A stretch of 64,000 nucleotides of DNA. Origin: CAJCJE01 sp035948315. Lineage in GTDB: Bacteria > Actinomycetota > Actinomycetes > Mycobacteriales > Pseudonocardiaceae. Shown in pieces: positions 32,326 through 41,684 of this stretch. Each line of letters begins with the position of its first letter. Within the stretch, counting starts at the first letter, position 1. The notes under the pieces were generated by a model. It searched no databases. It saw only the letters and a program-made list of their open reading frames with translations, and had not been told where the DNA came from. Made by a program: the position numbers and the translations under genes. The stretch is from the NCBI GenBank assembly GCA_035948315.1, contig DASZJG010000029.1:124001-188000 (forward strand). Reading direction: 5' to 3'.

Positions 32326-33579
32326 ATGCGCGTACTGATGTTGTCCTGGGAGTACCCGCCGGTCATCGTCGGCGGGCTCGGCAGGCACGTCCATGCTCTG
32401 GCCAGGCACCTGGTCGACGCCGGTCACGAGGTCGTCGTGCTGTGCCGGCACGAGGCCGGCAGCGACGCCAGCGATCACCCGAACACGGACACGACGGTCG
32501 AGGGCGTCCGGGTGATCCGGGTCGCCGAGGACCCGCCGCACCTGGTGTTCGAGCGCGACCTGCTGGCCTGGACGCTGGGCATGGGGCACGCCATGCTCCG
32601 CGCCGCGCACCGGCTGCTGCGCGGCTGGCGCCCGGACGTTGTGCACGCGCACGACTGGCTGGTCGTGCATCCGGCCGTCGCGCTGGCCGAACTGCTGGAC
32701 GTGCCGCTGGTCGCGACCATCCACGCGACCGAGGCCGGCCGGCACAGCGGCTGGCTGTCCCAACCGCTCAACCAGCAGGTGCACTCGGCCGAGTGGTGGC
32801 TGGCCAACCGCGCGGACGCGCTGATCACCTGCTCGGCCGCGATGCGCGCGGAGGCCGCGTACCTTTTCGAGGTCGACCCGGACACGATCACGGTCATCCA
32901 CAACGGCATCGAGTCGCACGGCTGGCGGGTGCGCGCTGCGGACGTGCGCGCGGCGCGGCAGCGCCATGCGCCGGGCGGCGAGGGCCTGCTGGTGTTCTTC
33001 GGCAGGCTGGAATGGGAAAAGGGCGTGCAGGACCTGATCGCCGCGCTGCCCAGGATCCGCCTCGCCCGCGCCGGCACCCGGCTGGTGGTCGCCGGCAAGG
33101 GCAATCACGAGGCCGAACTCGTCGAGGCCGCGCGGCGGCACCGGGTGCGCAGGGCGGTCGATTTCGTCGGCCATCTCAGCGATCGCGAACTGCGCGCGGT
33201 CATCGCCTGCGCGGACGCGGTCGTGCTGCCCAGCAAGTACGAGCCGTTCGGCATCGTCGCGCTGGAAGCCGCGGCTGCCGGCGCACCCCTCGTGGCGTCG
33301 ACCGCGGGCGGGCTGGGCGAGGTGGTGATCGACGGCCGGACCGGCCTGTCCTTCGCCCCCGGCGACGTCGGCGGCATCGCGACCGCGGTGACCTCGGTGC
33401 TGGCCGATCCCCCGGCCGCCCGGCGCAGGGCGAGGGCGGCCAAGGCCCGTCTCGCCGAGGATTTCGACTGGACGCACATCGCCGAGGCGACCGCCCGCGT
33501 CTACGCGTCCGCCCGCGTGGGCGAGCACCCCGAACTGGGCCGACCCAAGATCGCCACCGGCAACGCGTTCACCATGTGA
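32326..33579 (+). CDS. GT4 alpha-1,4-glucosyltransferase (Rv3032-like)
   Basis: This 417-residue family 4 glycosyltransferase starts MRVLMLSWEYPPVIVGGLG, very close to Rv3032, which elongates the MGLP alpha-1,4-glucan in mycobacteria. The C-terminal GT-B half has PSKYEPFGIVALEAAAAG, the E-x7-E nucleotide-sugar site. The donor is probably UDP- or ADP-glucose. It is last of the three rightward genes and 4 nt from the convergent acyltransferase. The longer frame upstream is antisense noise in the GH57 gene, so the ATG at 32326 is used. Confidence 0.92.
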   Translation: MRVLMLSWEYPPVIVGGLGRHVHALARHLVDAGHEVVVLCRHEAGSDASDHPNTDTTVEGVRVIRVAEDPPHLVFERDLLAWTLGMGHAMLRAAHRLLRGWRPDVVHAHDWLVVHPAVALAELLDVPLVATIHATEAGRHSGWLSQPLNQQVHSAEWWLANRADALITCSAAMRAEAAYLFEVDPDTITVIHNGIESHGWRVRAADVRAARQRHAPGGEGLLVFFGRLEWEKGVQDLIAALPRIRLARAGTRLVVAGKGNHEAELVEAARRHRVRRAVDFVGHLSDRELRAVIACADAVVLPSKYEPFGIVALEAAAAGAPLVASTAGGLGEVVIDGRTGLSFAPGDVGGIATAVTSVLADPPAARRRARAAKARLAEDFDWTHIAEATARVYASARVGEHPELGRPKIATGNAFTM

Positions 33580-33583
33580 CCGA

Positions 33584-34351
33584 CTAGGACTCGACCTCGA
33601 AGGTGCTCTCCAGTGTCTTCGCCAACGCGCGGGTGGCCTTGCGGGCCATGTCGGCGACGGCGGCGCGCTGGTCGGCGGCTGCCTCGTAGTCGGCTCGGCG
33701 GTCGCGGACGACGCGGGCGGGGGCGCCGACGGCGATGGCGAAGTCCGGGATGTCGCCGCGCACCACCGCGTGCGCACCGAGCACGCAGCCGCGGCCGATG
33801 CGGGTGCCGCGCAGGACGCTCACCTTCACGCCGAGCCAGGTGTCCGGGCCGATCCGGACGGGTGACTTGACGATGCCCTGGTCCTTGATGGGCAGGTTGA
33901 TGTCGGCGGTGACGTGGTCGAAGTCGCAGATGTAGACCCAGTCCGCGACCAGCGTTGCGCCGCCGATCTCCACGTCCAGGTAGCAGTTGATGGTGTTGTC
34001 CTTGCCGAACACGGCCTTGTCGCCGATGCGCAGCGACCCCTCGTGGCAGCGGATCGAGTTGCCGTCGCCGATGTGTACCCAGCGACCGATCTCCAGCCTG
34101 CCGAAGCCGGGCCGGCAGTGGATCTCGACGTTGCGGCCGAGGAACAGCATGCCGCGCAGGATGATGTGCGGGTTGGCGAGCCGGAACCGCAGCAGTCGCC
34201 AGTAGCGCACCAGGTACCAGGGCGTGTACGCGCGGTTGCGGATCACCCAGCGCAGCGAGTCGAGGGTGAGAAACCGCGCCTGCTCCGGGTCCCGGGCCCG
34301 GCGCCACGAACCGAGCCGGTCGGCGAGCGGCGCTCCCCACATCGAGGTCAT
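33584..34351 (-). CDS. Hexapeptide-repeat acyltransferase (Rv3034c-like)
   Basis: This 255-residue left-handed beta-helix (LbH) acyltransferase has hexapeptide repeats, for example IGDGNSI, IGDKAVF, IGPDTWLG and IGRGCVLGAH. Such enzymes transfer acetyl or longer acyl groups to sugars. By position it matches Rv3034c in the mycobacterial MGLP region. The ATG at 34351 overlaps the stop of the THUMP-like gene by 4 nt, making it the end of a leftward operon. The acyl donor and acceptor are unknown. Confidence 0.85.
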   Translation of the reverse strand: MTSMWGAPLADRLGSWRRARDPEQARFLTLDSLRWVIRNRAYTPWYLVRYWRLLRFRLANPHIILRGMLFLGRNVEIHCRPGFGRLEIGRWVHIGDGNSIRCHEGSLRIGDKAVFGKDNTINCYLDVEIGGATLVADWVYICDFDHVTADINLPIKDQGIVKSPVRIGPDTWLGVKVSVLRGTRIGRGCVLGAHAVVRGDIPDFAIAVGAPARVVRDRRADYEAAADQRAAVADMARKATRALAKTLESTFEVES

Positions 34352-35514
34352 GTTCCGACGGTACGCACGGCGTCGCACAGAATCGCGGTGGGGGTGTCGC
34401 CGATGCGGGTCAGGACCACCGTCGCGGACGCCTTGCCGGCCAGTTTCAGCCGCTTGCGCAACGTGTTCGGGTCGACGTCGAGGCCACGCACCAGGATCTC
34501 CAGGGTGCCGATCGAGCGGGGCCGAAGCAGCGCGCGGAGCGCCTTCTCGCTGTACTTGCCGTGCTCGCGCACCCGAAACGCCCGAATTCCCGGTGGCGGC
34601 TGGTCGCCGGTCAGGTAGGCGATGTGCGGATCGAGCTGGCCGAGGTTGTGCCGGGCCGCGTAGTGGCGGACCAGGCCGGCGCGGACCACGGCACCGTCCG
34701 GGTCGACGATCCAGGCGCCGACGGGCAGCACCGGCGCGTCGTCCGGCTCGGCGTCGGTGATCGTCCACTGTGCACCGTCGCGGATGACCGTTGCCCGTCT
34801 GCGTACGCCCGGCGTGGCGAGGTCGCGGGTCCAGAGGCAGGCTTCGCGGACGGTGCCCTCCAGCGACACCAACTCGATCTCGTCGGCCCAGTCGACGGCC
34901 GCGAAATCGAGGCCGGGTGAGCATTTCACGGCCAGGTCGCGACCTCGATAGACGTCGGCGAGGAGGTCGAGGCGCGGCACCAGGTCGGCCGGGCGCCAGT
35001 GGCGGCGGCCGGTGTCGTCGCGGCGGGCCGGGTCGGCCACGATCACGGTGTCGCGGGTGGTCGGGTGCAGGGCGTCGGCCCGGAGCAGCAGCGGTCCGGG
35101 GCCGCAGTTGTGGCGGGCCATGGCCAGGCGGACCGGGTCGAGGTCCGAGCCGATCGCCCGCCGCGCGAGTGTCGCGATGACCGCGAGGTCGGCGCCGATG
35201 GAGCAGGTCACGTCGTGCACGTCGCGGCCGGCGAGGCGTTGGGCGCGATGTTCGGCGACGGGAGTGGCGGTCGCCTGTTGCAGGGCCGGGTCAGTGAACA
35301 GCCATTCGTCGGCGTGCGCGAGCTTCGCTGCGGCTTTCCCGCGCAGCATCGTGGTTTCCAGCACGGCTGCCGCGTGCTCGCCGGCCACCGCGCGGGCGGC
35401 GGCCACGTCCGCGATGCGGTCGGTCAGCGGACGAACGGCGATCTCGGCGAGCGCGGCCCGGCCCGCCTCGCCGCGCAGGTACTCGACGTCGGCGAGGCTG
35501 AACGGGTAGGCCAC
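34348..35514 (-). CDS. SAM methyltransferase with THUMP-like domain (Rv3037c-like)
   Basis: This 388-residue protein starts with GTG at 35514 (MAYPFSLADVEYLRG). The middle has a degenerate Rossmann methyltransferase core (DVTCSIGADLAVIATLA; IGSDLDPVRLAMARHN) and the C-terminus the THUMP-like domain (VREHGKYSEKALRALLRPR). It corresponds to Rv3037c. The role is probably methylation of RNA or a sugar; it cannot be decided. It lies 5 nt after the Rv3038c-like methyltransferase and overlaps the LbH acyltransferase by 4 nt. Confidence 0.82.
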   Translation of the reverse strand: MAYPFSLADVEYLRGEAGRAALAEIAVRPLTDRIADVAAARAVAGEHAAAVLETTMLRGKAAAKLAHADEWLFTDPALQQATATPVAEHRAQRLAGRDVHDVTCSIGADLAVIATLARRAIGSDLDPVRLAMARHNCGPGPLLLRADALHPTTRDTVIVADPARRDDTGRRHWRPADLVPRLDLLADVYRGRDLAVKCSPGLDFAAVDWADEIELVSLEGTVREACLWTRDLATPGVRRRATVIRDGAQWTITDAEPDDAPVLPVGAWIVDPDGAVVRAGLVRHYAARHNLGQLDPHIAYLTGDQPPPGIRAFRVREHGKYSEKALRALLRPRSIGTLEILVRGLDVDPNTLRKRLKLAGKASATVVLTRIGDTPTAILCDAVRTVGT

Positions 35515-35519
35515 CGGGG

Positions 35520-36473
35520 CTATTCGGGCTTGGTGCCGGTGATCAGCACGTTGTAGAACAGGTCGCGCGGCACGATCCTGGACAACACCCGTTCGTCCAA
35601 CCAGGACAGTCGCTGCCAGGAGCGGTAGGCGAACATGGCCCAGCCCCAGCCCAGCTTCTCGCGCGGTACGGCCGCCTCGAACGTGCGCACCGGCCAGCCG
35701 AGCAGGGCGGCGGACAGCTCCTCGGTGACCGCCCGCACGTTGTGCGCGCCCGCGGCGCGGGCGGTGCGCTCCAGGTCGCCTGGCGCGAACGTGTGGATGT
35801 CCACAACGGACTCCAGCGCCGCCGCGCGGGACGACTCGTCCAGTTCGGACTGCGGACGGCGCCAGCCGCTGAGCGGACCGAACTTGGTCACGTTGGTGGT
35901 CAGCCACCAGGTCAGCTGGCTGATCTTGCGCGCCCAGACGTCGCCGATCTTGCTCGGCTCGCCCGCGAACACGAACCGGCCACCCGGCTTGAGCACCCGC
36001 AGCACCTCGCGCATGGCCGCGTCGACGTCCGGGATGTGGTGCAGCACGGCGTGCCCGACGACCAGGTCGAACGTGTCGTCGTCGTACGGGATGCGCTCGG
36101 CGTCGGCCACTCGGCCGTCGACCGGGAGACCGAGGCCCTCCGCGTTGCGCAGCGCCACCTCGACCATGCCGGGCGAGAGGTCGGTGACCGAGCCCTTGGC
36201 GATGACCCCGCCCTGCATCAGGTTGAGCAGGAAGAACCCGGTGCCGCTGCCCAGTTCCATGGCCCGCTGGTACGGCCAGCCCTGCTCGCCGGCGACCAGG
36301 CGGAAGCGGCCGGTCGCGTACTCGATGCAGCGCTCGTCGTAGGAGATCGACCACTTCTCGTCGTACGTGCCGGCTTCCCAGTCGTGGTAGAGCACGTTGG
36401 CCAGCTTCGGGTCGGACCAGGCGGCCTCGACCTCCTCCGCGCTGGCGTGCGGGTTCGGCTTCGGGTCACTCAT
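35520..36473 (-). CDS. Class I SAM-dependent methyltransferase (Rv3038c-like)
   Basis: This 317-residue methyltransferase has a textbook motif I (AMELGSGTGFFLLNLM), an acidic VTDLSPGMVEVALRNAE and LVVGHAVLHHIPDVDAAM. The acceptor is unknown; the C-terminal third is poorly conserved with known enzymes. It matches Rv3038c by order. It lies 5 nt from both neighbours on the same strand, so it belongs to the 38138-33584 leftward operon. Confidence 0.88.
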   Translation of the reverse strand: MSDPKPNPHASAEEVEAAWSDPKLANVLYHDWEAGTYDEKWSISYDERCIEYATGRFRLVAGEQGWPYQRAMELGSGTGFFLLNLMQGGVIAKGSVTDLSPGMVEVALRNAEGLGLPVDGRVADAERIPYDDDTFDLVVGHAVLHHIPDVDAAMREVLRVLKPGGRFVFAGEPSKIGDVWARKISQLTWWLTTNVTKFGPLSGWRRPQSELDESSRAAALESVVDIHTFAPGDLERTARAAGAHNVRAVTEELSAALLGWPVRTFEAAVPREKLGWGWAMFAYRSWQRLSWLDERVLSRIVPRDLFYNVLITGTKPE

Positions 36474-36478
36474 GGTGG

Positions 36479-37258
36479 CTACTTTCCGCTGAACGAGGCT
36501 TTGCCGGGGCCGTTCTCGATGAACGAGCGCATGCCCTCGCGCTGGTCCTCGGTCGCGAACAGCGCCGAGAACAGGTAGGTCTCCAGCTTCAGGCCGTTGG
36601 CCAGGTCGGTGTCCAGACCACCGTCGATGGCCGCCTTGGCCGCGGCGAGCGCGCGGGCCGGGCCGTTCACGAACTGGCCTGCCCAGGTCTGCGCGGCCGA
36701 GTACACGTCGTCCGGCGCGACGACCTCGTCCACTAGGCCGATGGCCAGCGCCTCGTCGGCGCGCACGGTGCGGCCGGAGTAGATCAGGTCCTTGGCCTTG
36801 GCCGGGCCGATCAGCCGGGCCAGCCGCTGGGTGCCACCGCCGCCGGGGATGATGCCGAGCAGAATCTCCGGCTGGCCGATCTTGACGTTGTCGCCCGCGA
36901 TGCGACGGTCACAGCCCAGCACGATCTCCATGCCGCCACCGAGCGCGTAGCCGGTGATCGCGGCGACCGTCGGCTTGGGGATGGTGGACAGCGAGCCGAG
37001 CGCGCCGGAGAGCGCCTCCGCGTGCTTGGCCATCTCCACATAGGACATGGCGGCCATCTCCTTGATGTCCGCGCCGCCCGCGAACGCCTTGGGACCGCCG
37101 TAGACGATGACCGCGCGGACGTCGTCGCGGCGGGCCGCCTCGTCGGACGCGGCCTGGAGTTCGACCTGAAGCTGCTTGTTCAGCGCGTTCACCGGAGGCC
37201 GGTTCAGCCGGATCGTGCCGATCCCGCCGTCGACCTCCAGGTTGACGAACTCACCCAC
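36479..37258 (-). CDS. Enoyl-CoA hydratase (EchA17-like)
   Basis: This 259-residue crotonase-fold enzyme has both catalytic glutamates: one in ALGGGMEIVLGCD and one in IGQPEILLGIIPGGGGTQR. The oxyanion-hole segment is FAGGADIKEM. It hydrates trans-2-enoyl-CoA in beta-oxidation. By order it matches echA17 (Rv3039c). It is 5 nt upstream of the methyltransferase and 31 nt after the ABC ATPase stop, and is probably cotranscribed with both. Confidence 0.92.
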   Translation of the reverse strand: MGEFVNLEVDGGIGTIRLNRPPVNALNKQLQVELQAASDEAARRDDVRAVIVYGGPKAFAGGADIKEMAAMSYVEMAKHAEALSGALGSLSTIPKPTVAAITGYALGGGMEIVLGCDRRIAGDNVKIGQPEILLGIIPGGGGTQRLARLIGPAKAKDLIYSGRTVRADEALAIGLVDEVVAPDDVYSAAQTWAGQFVNGPARALAAAKAAIDGGLDTDLANGLKLETYLFSALFATEDQREGMRSFIENGPGKASFSGK

Positions 37259-37289
37259 CGCTACCTCCTTGTAGTGACCTTCGCGCAGG

Positions 37290-38138
37290 CTACCGCGCGG
37301 TAGCTCGGCGGGCGAAGAAGCGCCCGTCGGTCTTCTCCAGGATCAACTTCTGGCCGAACGTGGCCGACAGGTTGTCCTCGGTGATCACGTCGTCGAGCAG
37401 GCCCTGGGCGACCACCCGGCCCTCGCGCAGCAGCATCGCGTGGGTGAAGCCGGGCGGGATCTCCTCGACGTGGTGGGTGACCAACACGGTCGCCGGCGCG
37501 TCCGGGTCCATGGCCAGTTCGGTCAGCCGCGCGACCAGATCCTCCCGGCCGCCGAGGTCCAGCCCCGCGGCCGGCTCGTCGAGCAGCAGCATCTCCGGGT
37601 CGGTCATCAGCGCGCGGGCGATCAGCGCCCGCTTGCGCTCGCCCTCGGACAGCGTGCCGAACGTGCGCTCGCTCAGGTGGCCGATGCCCATCGAGGAGAG
37701 CAGCGCGGCCGCCCGGTTGGTGTCCAGCTTGTCGTAGTTCTCCCGCCAGCGGCCGAGCACCGCGTACCCGGCGCTGACCACGACGTCGAGCACCTTCTCC
37801 TCGGCCGGCACCCGCAGCGCGAGCGCGGAGCTGCTCAGGCCGATGCGCGGGCGCAGCTCGAAGACGTCGGTGCGGCCGAGTCTCTCGCCGAGGATGTGCA
37901 CGACGCCGGTGGTCGGATGAAGCTCCGCCGACGCGATGCGCAGCAGGGTGGTCTTGCCGGCCCCGTTGGGTCCGAGCACCACCCAGCGCTCGTCGAGTTC
38001 GACGCTCCACTCCAGTCCGGACAGCAGGTGGGTGCTGCCGCGACGCACGCTCACTCCGGTCATGTGCACGACGAGATCGTCGTAATCGATCTCGTCCGAG
38101 TCACCGTTGCTTGGGATCTGCTCGACCACGACCGCCAT
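37290..38138 (-). CDS. ABC transporter ATP-binding protein (Rv3041c-like)
   Basis: This 282-residue ATPase has Walker A GPNGAGKTT, the signature LSEGERKRA, Walker B MLLLDEPAAGLD and the H-loop VTHHVEE. No permease gene is adjacent, so it may pair with a distant membrane subunit or act as a soluble ABC protein. It matches Rv3041c. First gene of the leftward operon; divergent to glgX. Confidence 0.92.
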   Translation of the reverse strand: MAVVVEQIPSNGDSDEIDYDDLVVHMTGVSVRRGSTHLLSGLEWSVELDERWVVLGPNGAGKTTLLRIASAELHPTTGVVHILGERLGRTDVFELRPRIGLSSSALALRVPAEEKVLDVVVSAGYAVLGRWRENYDKLDTNRAAALLSSMGIGHLSERTFGTLSEGERKRALIARALMTDPEMLLLDEPAAGLDLGGREDLVARLTELAMDPDAPATVLVTHHVEEIPPGFTHAMLLREGRVVAQGLLDDVITEDNLSATFGQKLILEKTDGRFFARRATAR

Positions 38139-38233
38139 TCTGTCGTCTGCCGTCGCACCCGATCCGCGCGGGCCACGAGTGCCGCGTCACTCGAATGGGC
38201 GAAGGACTGGACGGGCCAGTGAAAATTGATCTC

Positions 38234-40417
<2,184 letters not shown>

Positions 40418-40721
40418 GTACTTCTTATGAATACGCGCGGAAAAAGTTAAAACAATCCGTCGGACCCCGACGCTTTATCAGTGGCTGAGAAGGTTGGCCG
40501 ATAACGCGTCGACCTGGCAGAGTGTCGGCGTGGACCTGCCGCTTTACGTCTGGCGAGACCGGACAGTCGACTTGTTGCTGGTCGCATCGTGCGTCTGTAT
40601 CAGCGCACGATGCGGTTGCTGAGCGCCTGGCCCCAAGTCATTCCTTAATCCCGGTTCAGCATTGGTCGATAGCTTTCGATCAACGCGCCGACGTTGCCGT
40701 TGACGAGCAGGAGAAACAATC
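40418..40721. other. Intergenic region between glgX and cdo
   Basis: It holds no gene. A short hairpin (CGTCGG-ACC-CCGACG, 40458-40472) followed by CTTTATC may be a weak glgX terminator. A stronger 10-bp perfect inverted repeat is described separately. AGCAGGAGA lies before the cdo ATG. Confidence 0.6.
40584..40613. promoter_or_regulatory. Palindromic operator or hairpin upstream of cdo
   Basis: GCATCGTGCG (40584-40593) and CGCACGATGC (40604-40613) form a perfect 10-bp inverted repeat with a 10-nt centre TCTGTATCAG. TTGTTG (-35-like) and TGTATC (-10-like) are 17-18 nt apart and TGTATC lies at the dyad, so a repressor site is plausible. It could also act as an RNA hairpin. Confidence 0.45.
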
Positions 40722-41243
40722 ATGACCACGATCGAACCCGCGGTGGACCTGTCCGGACTGCTGCATCCGGAACGCCTCGAATGGTCACCGAGGGAATTGC
40801 GCGATCTCACCTGGACAGTGGTAGCTGAATTGTCCGGACCTTTGCACGAACTCGCCGAATACGTTCCCGAGCAGCGGTGGTGGTCGCGGCTGGCGCTGAC
40901 CGATGGCGTCGAACTGTGGCTGTTGACCTGGTTGCCGGGCCAGCGGACCCCACCCCACGATCATGGCGGCGCGGCCGGGGCGTTCACGGTGCTGTCCGGA
41001 GAGCTGACCGAGCAGTACCGCTATCCGGGCGGCCCGATCCGCGATTTCAAGCACACGCCGGGTTCCGGGATCGGGTTCGGCGCCGGGCGGGCGCATCAGT
41101 TGGGCAACGCGAGCACGGCGACCGAACCGTCGGCGAGCGTGCACGCGTATTCGCCGCCGCTGACGCCGACCCGCGAGTACGCGTCGCTGTGGGACGTGCC
41201 GGCGGAGATTCCGGCGTTGATCCCCGAGCAGGTGGCCCGATGA
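40722..41243 (+). CDS. Cysteine dioxygenase
   Basis: This 173-residue cupin oxidises cysteine to cysteine sulfinate with a non-heme iron. The three iron ligands are H79 and H81 (PHDHGGAAGAF) and H125 (GRAHQLGN). The bacterial CDO size is normal. It overlaps the rhodanese start by 4 nt (ATGA), so cysteine oxidation and sulfane-sulfur transfer are coupled. A palindrome upstream may regulate both. Confidence 0.94.
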   Translation: MTTIEPAVDLSGLLHPERLEWSPRELRDLTWTVVAELSGPLHELAEYVPEQRWWSRLALTDGVELWLLTWLPGQRTPPHDHGGAAGAFTVLSGELTEQYRYPGGPIRDFKHTPGSGIGFGAGRAHQLGNASTATEPSASVHAYSPPLTPTREYASLWDVPAEIPALIPEQVAR

Positions 41244-41638
41244 GCCTGACCGTCGAGGAGCTGCTCGGGCAGGCACGGGCCGAGTTGGATCGGGTCGAGC
41301 CGGAGCGGGCCGCGCGGTTGCAGGCCGATGGCGGGCTGGTGATCGACATCCGGCCGGTCGCGAATCGGTCCGAGGAGGGCGAGATTCCCGGGTCGGTGCC
41401 GGTGGAGCGGATCGTGCTGGAGTGGCGGCTGGATCCGAACGGGACGCATCGCCTGCCCGGGTTCGACGCGGACACGCCGGTGATCGTCGTGTGCAACGAG
41501 GGTTACGCGTCCAGCCTCGCCGCGCGGGATCTGCGCAGGCTGGGGCTGCGCAACGCGACCGATCTGGTGGGCGGGTTCCGCGGCTGGGCGCGGGCCGGCT
41601 TGCCGGTGTCGCCCGGAGCAACCCGGGCGGTCGATTAG
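41240..41638 (+). CDS. Rhodanese-like sulfurtransferase
   Basis: This 132-residue single-domain rhodanese has the active-site loop VVCNEGYASS with the persulfide-forming C85. It transfers sulfane sulfur to acceptors such as cyanide or thiols. It starts inside the cysteine dioxygenase stop (ATGA), so the two are coupled; together they suggest disposal of excess cysteine. It ends 46 nt from the convergent glgP. Confidence 0.92.
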   Translation: MSLTVEELLGQARAELDRVEPERAARLQADGGLVIDIRPVANRSEEGEIPGSVPVERIVLEWRLDPNGTHRLPGFDADTPVIVVCNEGYASSLAARDLRRLGLRNATDLVGGFRGWARAGLPVSPGATRAVD

Positions 41639-41684
41639 CGCGACCCCGGCGGTCGACTAGGTCCCGCCGGGCGGCGTCGAGAAA

